In this document: positions 57,501 through 64,000 of the stretch, piece by piece
Layout of the letters: every line of letters begins with the position of its first letter
Position numbering within the stretch: position 1 is the first letter of the stretch
From: Anaeramoeba flamelloides
Lineage: Eukaryota > Metamonada > Anaeramoebidae
Length of the DNA stretch: 64,000 nucleotides
Direction of reading: 5' to 3'
Assembly: GCA_027625915.1 (NCBI GenBank)
Contig: JANTQA010000026.1
Location: 8,122,001 to 8,186,000 of the forward strand
Made by a program: the position numbers and the translations under genes
The notes under the pieces: generated by a model
The model's input: only the letters and a program-made list of their open reading frames with translations
The model's database searches: none
Told to the model about the DNA's origin: nothing

Positions 57501-60500
57501 TAAAATCTAAATAAGAAAATTTAATATTTTTTATTTATGTAACACCAGACTAGCAAACAAATTGAATTATTATCAAGAATCAATAAATGGTATTTAATGA
57601 TTTTGTATATTTGAATATTTTTATGATGATTGAGTTTAATAAAGATATTTTAAAATAAATTTTCCACACTTTTGGAAATAGCTTATAAAAAGTTAAACTC
57701 AATTTTTTGACTTTGGTTTTGATAAATTATATTTTGTTAAAACTTTTTAAATTTTTTGTTTTGTTTGGTTAATGCAATTTGAAGTTTTTGATTGTGACAA
57801 TTTTCGATTAAGGGATTAGAGTTACCATAGATTTTTCTATAATCAAAGAATGCCGTAATTGGCTGTAAATGATATTAATGCACCATGGCTCAAATAGTTT
57901 ATGTGACTCTAAAAAATCTATTTTAAATCCTATTGCACAATAAATAATTACATTTTTTACTAATGATCACTATTAAAAATTTCATTTTGAAAAATTTTTT
58001 TTTAAATTCCTTTTCCAAATATAAAAATAGAAACTCAAAATCAAAGTATACCAGTATTTAATAATTCATATTTAGAACTTATAAAAGTAACTATTTTTTT
58101 TTAATTTTTTAATTTCAAAGATTAACTCAATAATCATCAACCTAAAAACCCAAAGACTGATAAAGTTTTGTTTCCTATTAGATAAAAGCTAATTGTAGCA
58201 TCAATATATTTCCAATATTTCAGAAATAATTTGTAGAAAGAATCTATTGAGTGAATTATTTAATTTTTAAAAAAAAAACAAATTTTTTAGTAACTAATCT
58301 ACATTTCGCCATAAATTTAAGAAAGATATTTTATGACTTTGTAGTCTGAATATTGATAATTCAATCTAAAAATTAATGGCGAAATGCAGATTTTATTCTG
58401 AATTCTCGGGTTTTTACTAATACATGATTATTTTTATTTGATGAGATCAACAAATATTACTGCTTGACTAATTGATTTTTTAGAGTCATTTGAACCATGG
58501 CGCACTAATGCGATTTCAACCCAATAACAACATACTTTGATTTGAAGGATTCTACCTTAGTATAGGTTAATCCCTTGAAATTAAAAACAAAGAAAATATT
58601 TAAAAAAAAAAAAAATGGTTATTAGTGCACGTTCTCGTATTTCTTTTAAATTGAGCATGTGCATTCTAAATGAATTCTTCAGATACATTACAAATTCCAT
58701 ACTTTCATTTTGGTAAAGGTGTTTACGAACTTTTATCTATTGATTAAAATATTTTTTTTGAAAAACTATAGTTTTTTTTATTTTTATTTTCCTTTCGATT
58801 GCAAATACCTCACTTAACCACAGAGTAGCAATTTAGAGTATTATTGATTTGTGGGGAAATTATTGGATTTTATTGGGTTCTTAGTACCAAAATACAAATA
58901 ACCAACTTAAATGAAAATCTCATTGAATACATATCTTTTTGGGTGTATTTTTAAGGAATTGTTAAGTGAAATTTTAAATGAAACTAAAATTCAAATTTTT
59001 TTAGAAAACTAAATTAAGTTTCAAATACTTCTATTGAATATTTCTGTGTCTTTTTTAGACACTCTCTTTGAATTGAAAATTACAAATTTAGTTTGTTCAA
59101 AATTCTTTAATTACCATATTAAATCGTTTCTTTTTCATTTAACCCTTAGCAGTAACAATAAAATTCCAAAATTTTTGACTAGTTAAAACAGTTAAAAGAA
59201 TCGGAGTAATACTACAATTACATTCAATTTGGAAATAATTTTGATTTTTGTAAAATCGGAAAATAATTTTTTTCGTTTTTTAGTTTTTTTATTTTTTCCA
59301 TTTACGTGACTTGTTTCGTAAGATCCATAATTTTTCCCAACAATTGATATTAGGTTAAATTTGAGTTTATTTAAAAAAAAATACAAACAATTAAATTAGT
59401 TGATGTTGATCTATTAAACTGATCAATCAATAATTGTTAATGGAATTTCATCAAATTTACTAATACATTTTTTTGATTGTTCTCTCTCCAAAATTTTAGA
59501 CCGATTATTTCTTTATTTGTATTAGTAATTCTTTTCGTATTTTAGACAGCCCACTCCTTATTTTCCCAAAGCAGTCATTGGTATGATTGTTAAAATTTTG
59601 ACATCTTCAAATTTTGATCCAAGAATGTAATGAAAAATTGAAAATCACCAATTATCGATATTGCACACTATAATAGATAAATTCCCTATGTTTTTTTTTT
59701 TTTTTTTTTTACCAAACATTTTTCATTGTTATCATTTTGGATATAATAAACTATTTTTCATAATAAATGACTTGGTATTCAAATCGGAAAATAAATTTAA
59801 ATAGTAATACCCTCAAGTTTCACCTAGAGAGATTGAGATAAGGGAAATGTTTGGTGTTTCTTCATTTTTTTTAATCTGTTCACAAGTATAAATAATCATA
59901 TTTATTACAAGCTGATTCTTTTTTGATTAACATTTGTAAATTATGGTAATTGAGATATTTCTCAAAGAACATCATTAATTGAATGGGAACTAGATTCCAA
60001 TAAAACCGATTTGAAAAATTAATACTTATTTAAAAAAAATAAGGTTTAATTAAAATTAAATAAAAAAAAAAAAATGAATTAATTAATCGATTGGTTTGAT
60101 TGTTGTTTGGTATATCAGGAAGATTGATAAAAATTGTTGGATTAATGAGAAATATGTTATTTAACAATCAAATTCGAAAACAGTCATTGTAAAATCTAAA
60201 GATGCAAAAAAACATTTCACAAAGGTTTTTTAGAGAAAAAAAAATAAAATTATTATATTTGAAAAAAGTTTTAGAATTTCTCATTCTTTTATTAATAAAG
60301 CACACATCCCCAGATATTTATTTTGAATCCTTTTTTTAAAAACAACAATTTTTTTTTCCATTTTTTATTCAAACTTATAATAATAATTAATAGGGTTGGT
60401 TACAATGTTATCTTCTGTTTTATCAAAACGTGTAGGTTTCAAATCAAAAAAATATATATTACTTCCTCTTGGAAGCTTTTCCAAGATTCATGAAATAAAA

Positions 60501-60863
60501 AAAGTAAATGGTAAAAATAATAAGAAGAATGATTTAACCAATATTAAAGATTATAAAGAGTTGTATTTAACCCAAGATGGATTTATGAAAAGAATCGGCA
60601 GCAAGAAGTTTAATAAGGCAATAATTTCTTTTTTAGATTATATAAAAGAACTTGGTGCTTTTGTTCATAAATATAATGGGAATTTCAAAATGAAATATGA
60701 GATTGATATTGATCAGATCAATGGTTTTTTAATCAAATATTCTTCCAATTCTTTAGTTGAGTGGACACGCGCTTTAAAATATCTCCTAATCAATTTGAAG
60801 CAAATGATGTACTGGTGTTCTTGCTTTAGAATGCAAACTATCGACTCATTTCGTCGGTTTTAA
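54552..60863 (+). CDS. ATG6/BECN1: Beclin 1 / Atg6, 4 exons
   Basis: Exons 54552-54714, 54858-55151, 55284-55886, 60394-60863 (509 residues; human 450). The start is the ATG giving MISFACQKCQ, as Beclins begin with a CxxC near the N-terminus; a second CxxC (CSDC) lies at about 183-186 after LFNLISTQT and PLC, typical of Beclin. An acidic/Lys-rich insert in exon 2 accounts for the extra length. A coiled coil spans about 219-309, and the evolutionarily conserved domain starts VFNGVFRIYFNDHFATINN, with SVPVEIEEINAAFG, LPLGSFSKI, a KFNKAIISFLDYIKEL helix and WTRALKYLLINLKQMMYW. Beclin 1 is the core scaffold of class III PI3-kinase (Vps34) complexes in autophagy and endosomal traffic. INAAWG-type motif is INAAFG here. 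Exons 3 and 4 meet exactly in the conserved domain across a 4.5 kb intron. Confidence 0.92.
56860..57010 (+). repeat. R3 dispersed-repeat unit in the Beclin intron
   Basis: GGATTGACCTTCGGAATTGA followed by ACTTGGGTATATTATTGGAC resembles the unit at 5930-5990 and those at 6230 and 8650. Confidence 0.5.
57070..57692 (-). repeat. R4 dispersed repeat, copy c (inverted)
   Basis: On the minus strand it starts TATAAGCTATTTCCAAAAGT and runs colinear with copy b through ATCTGATATTTTTTAGGTG, TTTATTGAAATTGG and the GGAAATGCCTTA end. Confidence 0.65.
57780..58570. mobile_element. Foldback element FB2, copy b
   Basis: The left arm (about 57860-57960) and the right arm (about 58440-58550) are inverted repeats: GCACCATGGCTCAAATAG / TTTGAACCATGGCGC and GACTCTAAAAAATC / GATTTTTTAGAGTC. 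The whole element is the inverted counterpart of 24850-25640. No ORF. Confidence 0.7.
58980..59530 (+). repeat. R2 dispersed repeat, full copy in the Beclin intron
   Basis: Colinear with 38985-39590 over its length (TAGACACTCTCTTTGAATTG, CCCTTAGCAGTAACAATAA, ACATTCAATTTGGAAATAAT, GATCAATCAATAATTG, TTCTCTCTCCAAAATTTTAG). Confidence 0.75.
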
Positions 60864-63800
60864 TTTTTTGAATTTATATCATATCAATACCTTTTTAGAT
60901 GAATTTGTTTTGTTTTGTTTTGTTTTATTATGTTATTATTATTTCTTTATATATCTTTGCTTTAAAACTTTTTATAAATATTTTTTCAGTTGTTTAATAA
61001 AAATAATTCATTTTTTTTTGTTATTTTGAAAGATGTTATTTTTATTTTTTTCAGTTTAATAATACTTTTTATTTTATATTTTTTTTAATGAATCCAATTT
61101 CAAAAAAAAATAGTTTGAAACTCCAAATTAGCATACAGATTAGTGAAGATTTTTATTTTCTTTTAAAATTAATACATTTACAAGTAAACAAAATTATTGT
61201 CAACAATTTTAATTTTCCAAATAAATGGGGAAATTTTGTACGAGAGTTTCAACTGAAAGGGGTACCAAAAAAATTTTTCTCATTTTTTTTTATTGAAATG
61301 TAGAGTTTTTTCAGATATTTCTATCGTGAATCTCGACTCTAATCTCTCGTTGATTATTTCTATTATTTCTGAACAATTATAGTTTATTTGATTCTTAAAA
61401 AAAAGTTAAATTTTTGCTTTTTTGACTGGGCACTTTTGAGTGAAATAGGGTTTATATTTTTTATTCTTGCTTTTTAATTAATTGGTTATTGTTTTTAACA
61501 AGTGTAATTTAATCATTCATCATATCTTATAATTGGTTAGTTATATTTTGAAAAAGTTTTCTTCTTAAAAAAAAACATTTGATAATAAATTTCAGTGATT
61601 ACACAACAATTTTACTTACATTATCAAATAAGGGAGTAGCCTCGGTGAAGGAAAATTTTTCACTTTTTTGCAATTTTGAAGAGAATCAGAAAAGAATCCT
61701 TTAAACTTTGGATGTACATCATTAATTTTTATTATTTTAAGTACTTTGTTCATTATATTTATGATTTTTTTTTTCCAAATCTCAAAGAAATTGCACAATA
61801 AAATGTTAAGTTGAATTGCTTAGAATTTTCTTTTGAGTGTTGAATGACTTAATTTTTATTCTTATCTAAATATTCTATTGTGATATTTATTTTTTTCATT
61901 TTTTATTTTTTCATGATTTTTGAGTTTTTTTTTTTCAGAACAATAAAAAGACATAAGAAAGATTTTTTTTTTATTAGTTACATTTGGGATTAATGTTTAA
62001 CTTTTAAAATGAATAACAATATTACAATTCAGAATATCACAAAAAGAAATACAAATTGGGTATTAATAGCTAGATGGATTCCAAAAAATAATAATTATAC
62101 CAAAAAATTACTTTTTAGGATTTTAAATAATTGGATTTGGTGGAGTTAGAGAAGTAAGTATAATTATATTTTATCAAAATTTAAACCAAAAAATAGCCAT
62201 ATATGTTTTATTCTAAGAATCTAAAATAATCTTCTCCCAAAAAAAAAAAAATAACTGTTTAAATAAATAAAAAAAAATCGAACCAATTTTATCAATATAT
62301 TCTCTTTTTTTTATTGTTTAACATTATTAAAAAAAAAATATCAAATAATTTTTAAAAAAAATTTTAAGAGAATCTACGATCACATGCCACTAAAATAAAA
62401 TACTCTTTTCTCATCCCTCTCAAATTTTTATTATGTCTTATGATGTATCTACTCTCTTAAGATCGCTCATTTTATATTAAACCTTTTTGTAAAATATTTT
62501 AAATTTAAACTGATTTTTTTCAAAAATGAATATGTCAAGCCATTGTTTTAACTAAAGAAAATTAAAAACATAGAATACCCTTAATGATTTCTATTACCCT
62601 ATGTATTTTTATAGTTTGTAAATCGATGGTGATAATAAGTTGGTATTTTATGGATTATTCCATATGAAATTAGTATTGTCAATGCAATTGTTCCATCAAC
62701 TCACAAACCGGGGTTAAAACTACAAGAAAACTATCTTTTGATCTGATCACTGACTTAGTTTAAATTTTTTATTTTATTTTTCAAAATTGATTGTTTCTTT
62801 AAAGATCTTTATATAATCAAATTATTATTTTCCTAATTCTAAAATATGTTGAAATAACTTATAAAGATACACAGTAAGATATTCGAAATAATTTTTAACA
62901 CTGATATGAAGACCAATATCATGATTTAAATTTTTTTTCTTTTAAAATAGAATCTCATAAATCCAAATCATTACACAATTTCCAAAAATGATTAGGAATT
63001 GAAATAAAAATGTTAAATTAATAGTGTACTTCGAAATGAAATATTATTATGAATCCCAATTTTTTCTTGGCCCACACAAAATAATGAATTTTAAAGATTG
63101 AAAAGGTAATAGAAATAATTTTCTTGGGATTTTATTGTTCTGATATATTTTGTTAAAATTGATTCACTAAAGTTGAGTAAATATTGTAAAAAAATATTTT
63201 AAATAAATTCTAGTTCAATACTTTAAAAATAAGGATATATTTCTATTAATTTAAATCCAAAAGAATTATCTAGAAAATCTGATGCCACTTTTGTAATATA
63301 AAAAAAATGTAGTTTATTATTTTATTAATAATAAATAAGATACTAAAACAGTTTAAGTAAGGTAAAAAAAAAAGGAATTTAATTAAAATAAAAATTGTTT
63401 AGTCATATTAAACGAGTATTATCAAATAAAATGAATTGCTTTTAAAATCTTAACGATAACAAATAAAAATTCATCTAACAAATACCAATAAAACCTGAAA
63501 TTCTCTTTTCTAAAATAGAATTTTGAAAAAAAACATAATTATTATAATTATTTTTAGAGATCAAAAGTATATTTAGATTTGTGGAATAGTTGCTTATCTG
63601 GTTATTTTCAAATAATTATAAAGTATTGTATAAATATAACCAAAAAATATAAAGTGAATGGGTTTAGTCTTATATCTCAAAAAATAATCTCCCTAAAAAA
63701 TTGAATTAATTTCTCTGAATATTTTTTTTATTCATAATAATTTTTTCTAAAATTTTAATTGTTGTAATGAATAAAAATTAAAGTTCGAGTTTTCTTTTTG

Positions 63801-63983
63801 TAAAAATTTTTTCGTAATCTAGAACTTAAGAGTACTAAAATATACTTTTTCAAAAACCATAACAGATTTCAATTCCAGTGGTTGTTCTGTTGTTGATACT
63901 CCCTTAAGAAAACAAAAGTAATTCGGCAAATTGCATAAAGTTTCCATTTCGAAAAACAAGAACAAACAACACAACGAAAAACA
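60864..63983. other. Gene-poor intergenic region, 3.1 kb
   Basis: No gene with recognisable homology. A 71-residue ORF (61088-61303) overlaps R5 copy c and has no known domain. The stretch 62200-63780 is AT-rich and featureless. From about 63780 the sequence becomes somewhat more mixed and may be 5' flank of a gene starting at the window end. Confidence 0.5.
61110..61460 (+). repeat. R5 dispersed repeat, copy c
   Basis: Ordered short matches with 12160-12490 (GGAAATTTTGTACG, GGTACCAAAAAAATTT, ATTATTTCTATTATTTCT, TTTTGAGTGAAATAGGG). This copy keeps a 71-codon ORF with VREFQLKGVP, which might be a vestige of a coding origin. Confidence 0.35.
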
Positions 63984-64000
63984 ATGGGTTTCTATTCAAC
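63984..64000 (+). CDS. Possible start of a gene cut by the window end
   Basis: ATG at 63984 in an A-rich context (CGAAAAACAATGGG), giving MGFYS before the window ends. The preceding ~200 bases are less AT-skewed than the rest of the gap and lack long homopolymers. Too short to identify. Confidence 0.2.

Larger units (their letters stand above)
55887..60393 (+). other. Giant 4.5 kb intron in the Beclin conserved domain
   Basis: Donor TTTG/GTATTG after INAAF, acceptor AATTAATAG/GG; the join restores GLVTMLSSVLSKRVGFK, colinear with Beclin. It holds an R3 unit, R4 copy c, foldback FB2 copy b and R2 copy. The frame reads on about 80 codons past the donor, giving a hydrophobic non-homologous tail, so intron retention would yield a truncated protein. 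Confidence 0.8.

Noticed and set aside
62105-62160. Possible mini-exon (ATTGGATTTGGTGGAGTTAG flanked by AG and GTAAGT)
   Set aside because: The only frame with a protein-like reading (IIGFGGVRE) is preceded by a stop, and no neighbouring exon could be found.
2579-64000. tRNA, rRNA or snRNA genes
   Set aside because: Scanning the few GC-richer patches outside coding regions (for example near 17190, 18230, 21780, 51140) showed no cloverleaf or conserved rRNA segments; a covariance-model search would be needed to exclude small RNAs.

Overview
The window looks like nuclear DNA from an AT-rich unicellular eukaryote. Genes are interrupted by GT-AG introns, and the spaces between genes are strongly AT-rich and full of (TA)n and (GT)n arrays and short inverted-repeat elements. 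The proteins are typically eukaryotic: FACT subunit Spt16, Beclin 1/Atg6, a BRSK/SAD-type kinase, a PP2A-type phosphatase and a Dbp5/DDX19-like helicase. The large surface protein with ephrin-receptor-like (GCC2/GCC3) cysteine repeats, and the Lys/Asn/Glu-rich low-complexity inserts, suggest a free-living amoeboid or flagellate protist. Anaeramoeba-like metamonads come to mind, but this is an inference that cannot be settled from the window.

Layout. 2-2578 (+): 3' part of a surface protein with cysteine repeats and many membrane segments. 7868-11349 (+): divergent PP2A catalytic subunit, seven exons. 15415-24185 (+): BRSK-like kinase, five exons, with a 6.0 kb intron inside the kinase domain. 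27511-31240 (+): Spt16, two exons. 37997-43763 (-): DDX19/Dbp5-like DEAD-box protein, three exons, with most catalytic motifs degenerate. 48027-49265 (-): CinA-like domain fused to an NMN-adenylyltransferase-like domain. 54552-60863 (+): Beclin 1/Atg6, four exons, with a 4.5 kb intron. Exons were joined by hand from donor/acceptor sites and reading phase; every spliced model closes in frame and has about the length usual for its family.

The genes are not an operon or an obvious pathway cluster. Their roles are chromatin (Spt16), autophagy (Beclin), phospho-signalling (kinase and phosphatase), an RNP-type helicase fold and possible NAD metabolism. Seven genes in 64 kb is sparse, and the rest, including the long introns, is repeat-rich.

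The repeats fall into families that can be recognised by eye: (R1) arrays of near-perfect hairpins starting AGGTTTT and ending AAAACCT; exact 197-bp TA-flanked elements resembling Tc1/mariner MITEs; a 660-bp element with about 70-bp inverted ends and a TTA duplication; a tandem pair of TTAA-flanked elements; a 77-bp GC-richer module lying inside (TA)n, sharing its CACAGGTAT-type end with a longer element; foldback elements; and several dispersed repeats (R2-R5). The most unusual signals are the degenerate helicase, the 77-bp module in (TA)n, the hairpin arrays and the repeat-filled giant introns.
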